A stretch of 64,000 bases of DNA, from assembly GCF_001913155.1 (NCBI RefSeq), contig NZ_CP018760.1, positions 2,480,001 through 2,544,000 on the forward strand, given 5' to 3'. The position numbers and the translations under genes were made by a program. Shown piece by piece: positions 53,059 to 62,127 of this stretch (within the stretch, counting starts at the first letter, position 1; each line of letters opens with the position of its first letter). This stretch comes from Maribacter hydrothermalis (GTDB taxonomy: Bacteria > Bacteroidota > Bacteroidia > Flavobacteriales > Flavobacteriaceae). The notes under the pieces were generated by a model that did not search any database, had not been told where the DNA came from, and saw only the letters and a program-made list of their open reading frames with translations.

Positions 53059-55437
53059 TTAAAAATGTTTCTGACCTGAAAACTCCATTGCTTCCCCCTT
53101 TCCAAAACCAAAACTGATGCCCAGGGTTACAAAACGACCCTGCTGACTAAAATCTCTTAAATAGAATTCTGGTTGCGAGGTAACACTTTCGCGTATTCTA
53201 GAAGCAAACACATCACGAATACTCAGATTTACTATGGCCTTCCCCTTCAGTATCTTTTTTCTTGCTCCAAAATCCATAAAAATGTTTTCTGTGATTTCTT
53301 GTTGTAAGGTTCTGTATCCTGAACGATAATTTCCTATGAATTCTAAATCAATATCTGCAGGTAATTTAAATTTACTGGTTAGCCGTGTTGACCATTGGTC
53401 TCCTTTAAAATCAAAAGAGTTGCCTTCAAAATCACCTTCTCTTGTAAATTGGCTGTAGTTGAAATCGTTTGTGAATGATAACCAGTTTGAAGGAATGTAT
53501 TTTGCATTAAACTCTACACCAGTAGTATTGTTTATCCCTACGTTTTCAGGCCTTGAGATGCTTACGTTATCTTGAAATTCTACTATACGTTCAACCACAT
53601 CTTCGGTATGTCTAAAGAAAACGCCAAGGTTCATAGAAACTTTTCCTAATTTATATATACTGGTAATTTCATAACTATTGGTAAATTCTGGTTGTAAGTC
53701 GGCATTTCCAGTACTTATGCTAAAATTATTTCTAATATTGTAAAACGGATTAAGATCCCACAATCGAGGTCTAAAAATTCGTTTGGAATATCCTGCCTGT
53801 AAAGAAAGATCATCATTAATTTTATAAGATGTGTGTCCACTAGGGAAGAGGTTATTGTATTTTTTATCGTTGCTAACATTTGTATTTTGTAATAGAGTAG
53901 CAACATCGGTATCTTCAAAACGAAGTCCAATTTTTAATCCCCATTTATCACTCTCGTACGCTGTAGTACCATAAACACCAAGTACTTTCTGTGTCCATTC
54001 AAATATATTCGTTAAATCTGGATTGTCAATAAAATTTACACCATCAAAATTACTAATGGCAAAATCATTTTCTACATCGTTAATTTGGTATTGGGCGCCG
54101 GTTTCCAAGGTAAATTTTTCTGCCCAAGGATGGGTGTAATCTGCCTTAAAAGTATATTCGGCCTGGCTAAAATCTGTTCTACTTTGCTGTAACAAATCAT
54201 CTTCATTGCCAACAGTTGTAGTATTGATGAAATTTGATGTTTGGTCTTTGGCAAAGAGATTTCCAGTGGCACTTAATAACAACGATTGTTCTTCATTACC
54301 TTCAAAATCTTTCTTGTATTGTAATTCATAGGAATATTTTGGGTTGGTAGCTTCCGTCAGTTCTTTTCTTCTAAAAGCATCTGTAAGTGAATTATTAGAG
54401 TCAAAAGTGCTGAAGATGGCATCTGCGTTTTCCTTTTCCCATTCATAGGCAAAATTCCCAGAAAGTGTAATTACATTTAAATCATTAATATGGTAATCTG
54501 TGCCTAGTATAAGATTGAAGAAAGTTTCATTTTTATCATTTTGTCCAAAACTGCTTATGTAAGTATCATCTACTAAATTTCTATTTTCAGTTTCTTCATC
54601 GCTTGGGAATGTTCTACGACCAAAGCCTAATTGGCTAAATAGATTAAATTTTTCAGTACGTCTATTTAGGCTAAGTCCTAAACTATGGTTGTTTGGTGTT
54701 CCTGTATTTAAAGTTACAGCTCCGTTCAATCCTTTTTTTTCCTCTTTTTTGAGAACGATATTGATGATACCAGATGTACCTTCCGCATCATATTTGGCAG
54801 ACGGATTAGTAATGACCTCAATGCGCTCAATCATATCTGCAGTTAAAGTGCCTAGAGCATTTCCTTGTTCATTTGCAATGACCGATGGTTTTCCATTAAT
54901 CAGCATTTGTACGCCTTGACTGCCACGTAGACTTATTTGTCCTTCAATATTTACATTAACAGATGGGACATTGTTCAAAACTTCTAAAGCACTAGCACCA
55001 GTACTACTTAAATCTGCGCCTACATTAAAAACGCGTTTGTCTAATTTAAATACTGTTTGGCTTATTTCTCCTTCAACAACAACCTCGTCTAATTGTTGGG
55101 AATCTTCAGCGATAACTACGGTACCTAGTTTAATTTTTCCGTTGGTTATGGTAGGGTCGTCAAATCTTTTTGTGGTAAAACCAATGAAGCTTACTTCAAT
55201 ATAGAAATTAGCAGCTGTTGTTTCCAAAATAAAACTCCCATCTTGTAGGGTAGTAGTGCCAACAATTGGCTTTTGATCTATTGGATTGCCGACTAAAACC
55301 GTAGCAAATTCAATTGGTTCGCCATTAGTTGTCTCCACTATTTTTCCTGTAATAGTTGTTGTGTTTTGTGCACTGATGGTGTTGATGCCTAATACTACTA
55401 TTAGGAAGAGTAACGAAATTTTAAGTTGTTTATGCAT
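53059..55437 (-). CDS. TonB-dependent receptor with carboxypeptidase-regulatory-like domain
   Basis: 792 aa from the ATG at 55437, where a clean signal peptide (MHKQLKISLLFLIVVLGINTISAQ) starts; the longer frame adds 23 unlikely residues. A CarboxypepD-like domain (about 27-105), a short TonB-box region (QQLDEVVVEG), a plug (ALEVLNNVPSVNVNIEGQISLRG and INIVLKKEEKKG) and a type OMP_b-brl_3 barrel follow. There is no SusD partner, so it is not a classic glycan locus; the substrate is unknown. Confidence 0.9.
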   Translation of the reverse strand: MHKQLKISLLFLIVVLGINTISAQNTTTITGKIVETTNGEPIEFATVLVGNPIDQKPIVGTTTLQDGSFILETTAANFYIEVSFIGFTTKRFDDPTITNGKIKLGTVVIAEDSQQLDEVVVEGEISQTVFKLDKRVFNVGADLSSTGASALEVLNNVPSVNVNIEGQISLRGSQGVQMLINGKPSVIANEQGNALGTLTADMIERIEVITNPSAKYDAEGTSGIINIVLKKEEKKGLNGAVTLNTGTPNNHSLGLSLNRRTEKFNLFSQLGFGRRTFPSDEETENRNLVDDTYISSFGQNDKNETFFNLILGTDYHINDLNVITLSGNFAYEWEKENADAIFSTFDSNNSLTDAFRRKELTEATNPKYSYELQYKKDFEGNEEQSLLLSATGNLFAKDQTSNFINTTTVGNEDDLLQQSRTDFSQAEYTFKADYTHPWAEKFTLETGAQYQINDVENDFAISNFDGVNFIDNPDLTNIFEWTQKVLGVYGTTAYESDKWGLKIGLRFEDTDVATLLQNTNVSNDKKYNNLFPSGHTSYKINDDLSLQAGYSKRIFRPRLWDLNPFYNIRNNFSISTGNADLQPEFTNSYEITSIYKLGKVSMNLGVFFRHTEDVVERIVEFQDNVSISRPENVGINNTTGVEFNAKYIPSNWLSFTNDFNYSQFTREGDFEGNSFDFKGDQWSTRLTSKFKLPADIDLEFIGNYRSGYRTLQQEITENIFMDFGARKKILKGKAIVNLSIRDVFASRIRESVTSQPEFYLRDFSQQGRFVTLGISFGFGKGEAMEFSGQKHF

Positions 55438-55852
55438 GATAAAAATTGATGTTGATAATTGTAAAGATGCGTTTTCCTTTTTTGGAATAAAACCTAAATT
55501 CTGCAAACGACTATAGCAGTGTCTTTAGTCACCATTCAAAAGAGTTGTTAAAAATTTTATTGTAATTGAAATTAAGGAATTATCGTAATAATTACACCTT
55601 TGTTGCTAAATAGGTCTGTTTTACTTTTATCGGTAATTTTGAAAATAAAGTTTAATGTTTTTCATGGGATAATTGACTTTGATTTCAAAGTTAATTACTA
55701 GGTATTAAAATACAGTTCATTTTGTATTATAAAGTAAATGTTCAGAGATTGAACAGAATAGTTTGTTTTTAATTATGATATCAATAGAATAGCCTAATCT
55801 CTAGTCTTAAATAGCTTATATTTAAATTCAATATACTTTGGTGTTCCCTTAA
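55438..55852. other. Divergent intergenic region
   Basis: 415 nt between the divergent TonB-receptor and regulator genes. It is AT-rich, with no convincing TAnnTTTG element in the right place and no clear inverted repeat. Both promoters must lie here. Confidence 0.4.
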
Positions 55853-58657
55853 ATGGTTATGAAATCTTTTTCTATAATATTCATATTATTTTCACTTGGG
55901 CTTTTTGCTCAGGAATTACCTCCAATTCAGAATTATACACCAATTGAATATGCCGCAGAAAATCAAAATTGGTCAATAGATCAAGCTCATAATAAAAATA
56001 TTTATGTTGCCAATAATGGCGGACTCTTGGAATTTAATGGTTCTACATGGCAGTTGTACCAATCTCCTTATGGCACCCCTATAAAATCGGTGAAGGTTAT
56101 TGGAGATAAAGTTTATACTGGCAGCTATATGGAATTTGGGTTTTGGAGCAAAGATAAATTTGGAGATTTAGAATATACTTCTATTTCAAAAAACACAAAA
56201 AACGAGCTTATTGAAGATGAACATTTTTGGAATATTTCATCGTTTGAAGATTGGGTATTGTTTCAATCTTTAGATCGTATTTACATTTATGATACACTTA
56301 AGAATTCTTTTGAAATTATTGAGGCTAAAACTAATAGAGCGGCAATATTAGAAGTGGAAAATAGAATTTATTTTCAAAAATTAGGGCAGGGGCTTTTTAC
56401 AATTGAAAATGGTAAACCTCTTTTAGTGTCTAATCAATCTTTTTTAAAAAAGGACAATGTAATAGCTAGTGTTTCACTGAATAACAATAAGGTTCTTATA
56501 ACAGAACACGGAGAATTTTATTCGCTAAAAAACAATATTGTAAGTAAGTTAAACATTAGTGATGACCCTAATTTTAATGCTTCAAAAATATATAGTGCGT
56601 TACAATTAAATGATGGCTCTTTAATTTTAGGAACCATCTCTAACGGAATATATCATTTAGATCAAAAAGGCAAGATAATACAGCATATTAATCAAGAAAA
56701 GGGATTAAATAATAATACCATTCTATCACTTTTTCAAGATATGGATAACAATCTTTGGTTGGGTCTTGACAACGGATTAAGTGTGTTAAATTTAGATTCC
56801 CCTTTTGCGGAATATATTGATCAATTAGGGGTTGTTGGGGTAGTATATACCGCTGCTTTGTTTAATGATGCTTTGTATTTAGGGACAAACCAAGGCTTAT
56901 TCTATAAGCATCGTAATGATGAAGCAAGCTTTAAATTAATTGAAGGTACACAAGGACAAGTATGGCTGCTAAAAGAGATAAATGGGACTTTATTTTGCGG
57001 ACATCATAATGGCACTTATGTTATAGAAGAAAATAAAGCAAAGCATATTTCCGACTTTGCAGGTACCTGGGATATTAAACCAATTGATTCTAATAATAAT
57101 CTACTGTTGCAAGGTAATTACAAAGGACTGAGTATTCTAGAAAAAACTAATGGTGAATGGAAATTTAGAAACCAAATTGAAGGTTTTGATATTTCAAGTA
57201 GGTTTTTTCAATTTATTGACAAACATCAAATTCTTATTAACCATGATTTTAAAGGTGTATTTAGTTTACAAATAGATAATGAGTATTCATCTGTAGTAGA
57301 GGAAGAGCATTTTACTTCTAAAGGTACTAGCTCTAGTTTAGTTTTATATAATGGAGACATATTATATTCTACAGTAAATGGAGTCTATAAATATTTGGTA
57401 GCTAATGATGATTTTGTAATTGATTCTATTTTAACAAGCAAATTTATTACTAATGAGGAAAGTGTTCATGGAATACTTCAACCTACAGATGCTAATGAAA
57501 AACTTTGGGGTTTTACAAATAATAATATTATATGTGTAACCCCAGGCTTGCTAAGTGGAAATCCAAAATATGTTAAGGTTTCGATTCCCAAATCATTTAG
57601 AAGAAGCATGGGCGTTGTTGGTTTTGAGTCTATAGTTCAATTAAAGAATGAGCTTTATTTGATAGGAAATTCTAATGGTTATGTGACTTTGGATTTAAAT
57701 AAAATTAAGGAGAATGAGTTTGAAATTTATATCAATTCTATTACAAAAGAATTTTATGACTCTCCAAAGAAAAAAGTGGAACTTAAAGGAGCAAATGAGT
57801 TTAATTTTTCCGATAATAATTTACATTTTTATTACAATGTACCGGAATATGACAAATATACGGAGGTAAATTATCAATATAAGCTTGAGGGAGAATATGA
57901 CGAATGGAGCAGTTGGTCTTCAACATCAAATGTTTCTTTTGCAAATTTGTCTTACGGTTCGTATAATTTCATGGTAAGGGCCAAAATAGGCAATAAGATT
58001 TCTAAGAATACTTCACATTACTCATTTATAATTCATAGGCCATGGTATTTATCAATATGGGCAATTTTAAGTTATATATGTATTGGGATTTTATTTTCAA
58101 TCCTAGTTCACAAGCTTTATAAAAATTATTATAGACAACAGCAACATCAAATAGTAAAGGAGAACAAGAAGAAACTTAAACGTAAGAAACTTAAAAATCA
58201 GAAGAAAATTGTTCAAATAAAAAATGAGCAACTAAAAGGTCTAATAGAAAATAAGAATAGAGAATTAGCAATTTCTACTATGAGCATTATTAAAAAGAAT
58301 GAGTTCTTGAATGCTATAAAAGATAAGTTGAAGGAGAATGAGAATAATCCTCAAATTAAATCTGTAATCAGGACTATTGATAGAAATATTAATAATGAAG
58401 ATGATTGGAAATTTTTTGAGAATGCATTTAATAATGCGGACAAGGATTTTTTAAAAAAGGTTAAAATTAAACATTCAGAATTATCAGCAAAAGATTTACG
58501 TTTGTGTGCATATTTGCGTTTAAATTTATCTTCAAAGGAAATAGCTCCATTATTAAATATTTCAGTACGTAGTGTTGAGGTTAAAAGATATCGACTTCGT
58601 AAAAAAATGAACCTTTCTCATGAAGATAGCCTAACCGACTATATTATGAATTTGTGA
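55853..58657 (+). CDS. Membrane-tethered one-component regulator (propeller, Y_Y_Y, LuxR HTH)
   Basis: 934 aa (a second in-frame ATG lies two codons later). A signal peptide ends at LFAQE. A periplasmic two-component-regulator-type beta-propeller fills about 20-640 (repeats such as LSLFQDMDNNLWLGLDNGLSVL), then a Y_Y_Y domain (665-715), one membrane helix (about 730-757), a Lys-rich coiled coil, and a C-terminal LuxR-type helix-turn-helix (about 875-934: LSAKDLRLCAYLRLNLSSKEIAPLLNISVRSVEVKRYRLRKKM, the DNA-binding part). There is no kinase or receiver. It should carry a signal directly from a periplasmic sugar to DNA; its likely target is the GH16 gene just downstream. Confidence 0.9.
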   Translation: MVMKSFSIIFILFSLGLFAQELPPIQNYTPIEYAAENQNWSIDQAHNKNIYVANNGGLLEFNGSTWQLYQSPYGTPIKSVKVIGDKVYTGSYMEFGFWSKDKFGDLEYTSISKNTKNELIEDEHFWNISSFEDWVLFQSLDRIYIYDTLKNSFEIIEAKTNRAAILEVENRIYFQKLGQGLFTIENGKPLLVSNQSFLKKDNVIASVSLNNNKVLITEHGEFYSLKNNIVSKLNISDDPNFNASKIYSALQLNDGSLILGTISNGIYHLDQKGKIIQHINQEKGLNNNTILSLFQDMDNNLWLGLDNGLSVLNLDSPFAEYIDQLGVVGVVYTAALFNDALYLGTNQGLFYKHRNDEASFKLIEGTQGQVWLLKEINGTLFCGHHNGTYVIEENKAKHISDFAGTWDIKPIDSNNNLLLQGNYKGLSILEKTNGEWKFRNQIEGFDISSRFFQFIDKHQILINHDFKGVFSLQIDNEYSSVVEEEHFTSKGTSSSLVLYNGDILYSTVNGVYKYLVANDDFVIDSILTSKFITNEESVHGILQPTDANEKLWGFTNNNIICVTPGLLSGNPKYVKVSIPKSFRRSMGVVGFESIVQLKNELYLIGNSNGYVTLDLNKIKENEFEIYINSITKEFYDSPKKKVELKGANEFNFSDNNLHFYYNVPEYDKYTEVNYQYKLEGEYDEWSSWSSTSNVSFANLSYGSYNFMVRAKIGNKISKNTSHYSFIIHRPWYLSIWAILSYICIGILFSILVHKLYKNYYRQQQHQIVKENKKKLKRKKLKNQKKIVQIKNEQLKGLIENKNRELAISTMSIIKKNEFLNAIKDKLKENENNPQIKSVIRTIDRNINNEDDWKFFENAFNNADKDFLKKVKIKHSELSAKDLRLCAYLRLNLSSKEIAPLLNISVRSVEVKRYRLRKKMNLSHEDSLTDYIMNL

Positions 58658-58660
58658 ATT

Positions 58661-58700
58661 CCACAACACTTGTAGAATTTACCACAACATTACCACAACA
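58661..58700 (+). promoter_or_regulatory. Phased CCACAACA repeats upstream of the GH16 gene
   Basis: CCACAACA at 58661, 58682 and 58693: spacings of 21 and 11 bp (two turns and one turn of the helix). A TTGCAA follows at 58711. The rest of the 313-nt gap holds one further ACAACA at 58936 and nothing else clear. Similar phased repeats precede the micro-protein gene at 61488-61610. Confidence 0.55.
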
Positions 58701-58970
58701 TAGGTGTTCATTGCAAGAATTTAATTAGTGTTTTTATTTATTAATTATAGCTGGTGAATTCTGCTATATGTTGGTAATATCTTTATTTTAACTACATAAT
58801 ATTGCTATGTATGTTTTTTGTATGGGTTATTATTTCGGAATTAGCACTTTGGTGATTTAAATTGCAAATGAAATTACTTTGACATAAGACTCTCATAGGA
58901 TTTGAGCTTATCGCTTAAATCCTACTAACAGTTTTACAACAATTAACTCACTTAATACACTATTAAAATT

Positions 58971-61055
58971 ATGAAAAGCTTAATGTTCATTTTAGTTGCA
59001 TTTTTTATGGTATTTACAAGCTGTGAAGAGGATGACTCTTTTAATTCGGGCCCACTTTCAAATCTAACGGTAAGTTCGGTGGTTAGTACTAATGGGTCGG
59101 GTATAGTAAGTTTTAAATCCAGTGCTTCTGGCGCAAAATCTTATAGTTATGATTTTGGCGACGGAACTACCGGTGAATCCCTTACAGGTTCTATTTCTAA
59201 AACCTATGTAGTAGCAGGTATTAATACCTATACTGTGACCATAACCGCTACTGGTTATGATGGGTCAACAAAGACTGAGACGGTACAAGTAACTATAGAT
59301 ATTCCTGTTACAAATTCAGACCTTGTAAATTTAATAACAGGTGGGAATTCAAAAACTTGGTTCTTGGCGGCTGCACAACCTGGTCACTTAGGACTAGGTC
59401 CGGCAAGAGAAGGTATTGACGGGGATTGGTGGTATCCTAAATGGTATTCTGCACAGGCTTTTGAAAAATGCGGAAGTGAAATCTCAGATTGCTTTTGTGA
59501 TGATGAGTTAACTTTCTCCGTTGATAGTAGTGGTGATGTTACTTATGTATTGGATAATAAAGGACAAACATTTTTTAATGTAGGACATAAAGCAGTTGTT
59601 GGCGGTACCGCTGATGAAGATTTTTGTTATGATTATGATACATCTGGAGAAAAGGAAGTTACTTTTTCGGCCGTAGAAGGTAATGTTCCTGAAGCTGAAA
59701 CTACGGGTATGCAAATGGAATTTTCTGATGGTGGATTTATGAGTTATTACGTAGGTTCGTCTACCTACGAGATTTTGTCCATAAGTGATAATTTATTGTA
59801 TGTTAGAACATATGATACTATGAATCCTGATTTAGCTTGGTATATAAGATTTACTTCTGCGCCAGCAATAGGTGGTGGCGATGAAAGTTTAGAGACTATA
59901 TATACAAATTTAGTTTGGTCAGATGAGTTTGATATTGACGGAGCTCCTAATCCTTTAAATTGGACTTATGATTTAGGCGCAGGTGGCTGGGGTAACTCAG
60001 AAGCACAAACCTATACAAGTGAATCTGAAAATGTTAAAGTTGAAGATGGCGTATTGAAGATAACGGCTATCGCTGGTGTTGGCGAAGCTGCTGTTCATTA
60101 TTTTGATGATGTAACTTTAATAGCATCAGGTGGCGCAACTGAATCATTAGAAAATTTCGAAGGTACAGCTCCAGTATTTACAGGTTTCGGAGGTACAGAA
60201 ACAGTCGTTGTGGATAATCCAAATACAATAGGGGACAATACTTCTGCAAAAGTAGCAGAGTCCACCAAAGGATTAGGTGCTGAAACCTGGGCGGGGTCTT
60301 TCTTTGACTTAGCAACGCCAATTGATTTGGTAGCGTTTCCAAGTATTAGCATAAAGACATGGTCACCAGCTGTAGGTGCTAATGTTATACTTAAATTAGA
60401 AAATCAGGCTAACGCCGATGAGAATGTAGAATTTAGTGTAACTACCGCGACCGCTAATGAGTGGGAGATATTAACTTTTGATTTTAGCGCAGCTCCTGCT
60501 GGAACATATGACAGGGTTGTAGTATTCTTTGATTTTGGTGTTTCGCCTTCTGGAGGAATTACTTCTGCTAGAATTAAATCTGAAAATCTTTTTGAATTCA
60601 CATATGGTAGAGTTGAAATAAGAGCTAAACTACCTTCTGCAGGAGGGTCCTGGCCGGCACTTTGGGCATTGGGCGCAAATTTTGATGAGGTAAGTTGGCC
60701 AGCCTGTGGAGAAATAGATATTATGGAACATGTTGGAAATAATAGTAATACCATAAGTAGTGCTTTACATTATCCTGGTAATTTTGGCGGATCAGCTGTA
60801 GTTGGTTCAACCTTAGTGCCAACAGCTACATCAGAATTTCATAATTATACGGTTGAATGGACAGCGGATAGCATTAAGTTTGTAGTTGATGGAGAATTGG
60901 TGCATAATAGTTTAGTGAACTCTTCCAGCACACCTTTTAACAGTGATTTCTTCTTAATAATGAATGTTGCCATGGGTGGTAATCTTGGAGGTACAATTGA
61001 CCCTGCGTTTACTCAAGATACTATGGAGGTTGATTATGTAAGAGTTTATCAATAA
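58971..61055 (+). CDS. GH16 beta-glucanase (laminarinase-like) lipoprotein with PKD and inserted module
   Basis: 694 aa. The lipoprotein signal ends at VFTSC. Order: PKD domain (about 28-112, with YDFGDGTTGES); a lipocalin-like beta domain (about 115-297); first part of the GH16 domain (about 310-368: LVWSDEFDIDGAPNPLNW); an inserted putative binding module (about 369-530); the rest of GH16 (531-694) with the catalytic Glu581, Asp583 and Glu586 in GEIDIMEH, and the final MEVDYVRVYQ. GH16 enzymes of this kind cut beta-1,3-glucans such as laminarin. The upstream regulator and this enzyme form a small glucan-response unit. The substrate is inferred from family only. Confidence 0.92.
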   Translation: MKSLMFILVAFFMVFTSCEEDDSFNSGPLSNLTVSSVVSTNGSGIVSFKSSASGAKSYSYDFGDGTTGESLTGSISKTYVVAGINTYTVTITATGYDGSTKTETVQVTIDIPVTNSDLVNLITGGNSKTWFLAAAQPGHLGLGPAREGIDGDWWYPKWYSAQAFEKCGSEISDCFCDDELTFSVDSSGDVTYVLDNKGQTFFNVGHKAVVGGTADEDFCYDYDTSGEKEVTFSAVEGNVPEAETTGMQMEFSDGGFMSYYVGSSTYEILSISDNLLYVRTYDTMNPDLAWYIRFTSAPAIGGGDESLETIYTNLVWSDEFDIDGAPNPLNWTYDLGAGGWGNSEAQTYTSESENVKVEDGVLKITAIAGVGEAAVHYFDDVTLIASGGATESLENFEGTAPVFTGFGGTETVVVDNPNTIGDNTSAKVAESTKGLGAETWAGSFFDLATPIDLVAFPSISIKTWSPAVGANVILKLENQANADENVEFSVTTATANEWEILTFDFSAAPAGTYDRVVVFFDFGVSPSGGITSARIKSENLFEFTYGRVEIRAKLPSAGGSWPALWALGANFDEVSWPACGEIDIMEHVGNNSNTISSALHYPGNFGGSAVVGSTLVPTATSEFHNYTVEWTADSIKFVVDGELVHNSLVNSSSTPFNSDFFLIMNVAMGGNLGGTIDPAFTQDTMEVDYVRVYQ

Positions 61056-61074
61056 TTTAAAACGATTGTAAAGT

Positions 61075-61110
61075 AAAGGCCATCGAATTTAAATTCGATG
61101 GCCTTTTTAG
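61075..61110 (+). terminator. Strong terminator after the GH16 gene
   Basis: A 32-bp perfect palindrome: 16-bp arms (61075-61090, 61091-61106) starting AAAGGCCATC, followed by TT. Although loopless on paper it would fold with a small AT loop, and it lies 20 nt after the stop. Confidence 0.85.
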
Positions 61111-61168
61111 TTTTAATGAAAAACTATTGTAATTATTAGAAATGAAATTCTTTAAAATGTGTTTGGTA

Positions 61169-61341
61169 TACAATGAACTCATCTTGACATTTTCTTTTAA
61201 CTACGAATTATACATTATGTACCCTAATTTTGTCATTTTTGAGTTCCGTAGCTATGGCTATGTAAATAAAAAATAACTTCATTACGGCACAAAAGCCATA
61301 ATTCTCGGTTCCAAACAAAAAGTCAAGATGAGTTCAATGTA
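61169..61341. repeat. MITE-like element with inverted ends
   Basis: The ends TACAATGAACTCATCTTGAC (61169-61188) and its inverted copy (61322-61341) match at 19 of 20 positions. Beyond these, the arms continue to pair imperfectly for about 44 bp (ATAATTC on both inner sides). The 173-nt body has no ORF. It looks like a small non-autonomous insertion. Confidence 0.55.
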
Positions 61342-61421
61342 AAATTTTAGTTAAGTTTTTTTTTGCTGATTAGTTGCGAACTTATAAATGGGAAATAAGA
61401 GTTTAACTTTTAGAAAATGAA

Positions 61422-61445
61422 ATGCCCCTTTTTTACAAGGGGCAT
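61422..61445 (-). terminator. Terminator of the 40-aa micro-protein gene
   Basis: ATGCCCCTT / AAGGGGCAT hairpin with a 6-nt loop, 43 nt beyond the micro-protein stop on the minus strand; a T-rich stretch follows on that strand. Confidence 0.75.
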
Positions 61446-61487
61446 TATAAAAGTATTTTTTTAACAATATGGGCTAGGGTTAAAAAA

Positions 61488-61610
61488 TTAAACAATCCCA
61501 ATAAGGGCTAAAAAAGTACCTACTGCAACTACAGCTAAAAAAGCGTTCATTGCAATGATCAATACAGATAGATAGGTGTCTACCCCTGTTTTAAATGATA
61601 AATTATTCAT
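61488..61610 (-). CDS. 40-aa single-span membrane micro-protein A
   Basis: ATG at 61610 to TAA at 61488. A polar start (NNLSFKTGVDTYLS) is followed by a hydrophobic helix with small residues (LIIAMNAFLAVVAVGTFLALIGIV). It shares the pattern [ST]..GV.....MNA.L with micro-protein B 214 nt away. It has its own terminator and a phased repeat array upstream, so expression is likely. No family is recognised. Confidence 0.65.
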   Translation of the reverse strand: MNNLSFKTGVDTYLSVLIIAMNAFLAVVAVGTFLALIGIV

Positions 61611-61675
61611 AACATTACATGCTTTAAGGTTACTTTACTAAAGCTAATGGATATTTGCAACATTAAAGAGAGGAA

Positions 61676-61723
61676 TGTTGTAAAATGCTAAAAATATGTT
61701 GTTAAACTCTATTTTTGTGTTGT
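61676..61723 (-). promoter_or_regulatory. Phased ACAACA repeats upstream of micro-protein A
   Basis: On the minus strand ACAACA occurs at 61723-61718, 61702-61697 and 61681-61676, exactly 21 bp apart, each preceded by T-rich sequence. TTGCAA follows 15 nt after the last copy. The motif and spacing are shared with the GH16 upstream region. Confidence 0.6.
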
Positions 61724-61823
61724 TAATAGCTTTATAGAATGTAACATAGCTATAAAAATGGTATTTTATCGATACTTAGCTAAAGCACATTTGTATAATA
61801 AAAATTGTTTGCCATCAATTAGT

Positions 61824-61955
61824 TTACTTGAATAGTCCAATCCAATCTGCTAAAGCAGCAATTGGTATAGAAATCAGTATTATTATAAGGCACGCGTTCA
61901 TTAATTTTAAAAAACCATTAAGCACTTTAACTCCTGAAGTAATTTCTCGTTCCAT
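61824..61955 (-). CDS. 43-aa single-span membrane micro-protein B
   Basis: ATG at 61955 to TAA at 61824. A mixed-charge start (EREITSGVKVLNGFLK) is followed by a hydrophobic helix (LMNACLIIILISIPIAALADWIGLF). Similar length and layout to micro-protein A, with MNA at the same place before the helix core. One ACAACA copy lies at 61974-61969. The two may be paralogues. Confidence 0.6.
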   Translation of the reverse strand: MEREITSGVKVLNGFLKLMNACLIIILISIPIAALADWIGLFK

Positions 61956-62127
61956 AATTCTATTGTTCTGTTGTTCTATGCTCAATATAAGCATATTGCT
62001 CTTAAAGTGCTGTAAAATAGCACTGTAAAATCGACTAAAGGATTATATTACCTATGTAAAGTATAAATTTTATAATCCAGATACCATAATTTGGAAAGTA
62101 ATTATTGTAGTATTTGAATGAGTGTGA

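Noticed and set aside
61075..61106. 32-bp palindrome as an operator
   Set aside because: Its position just after the GH16 stop and following T residues fit a terminator better.
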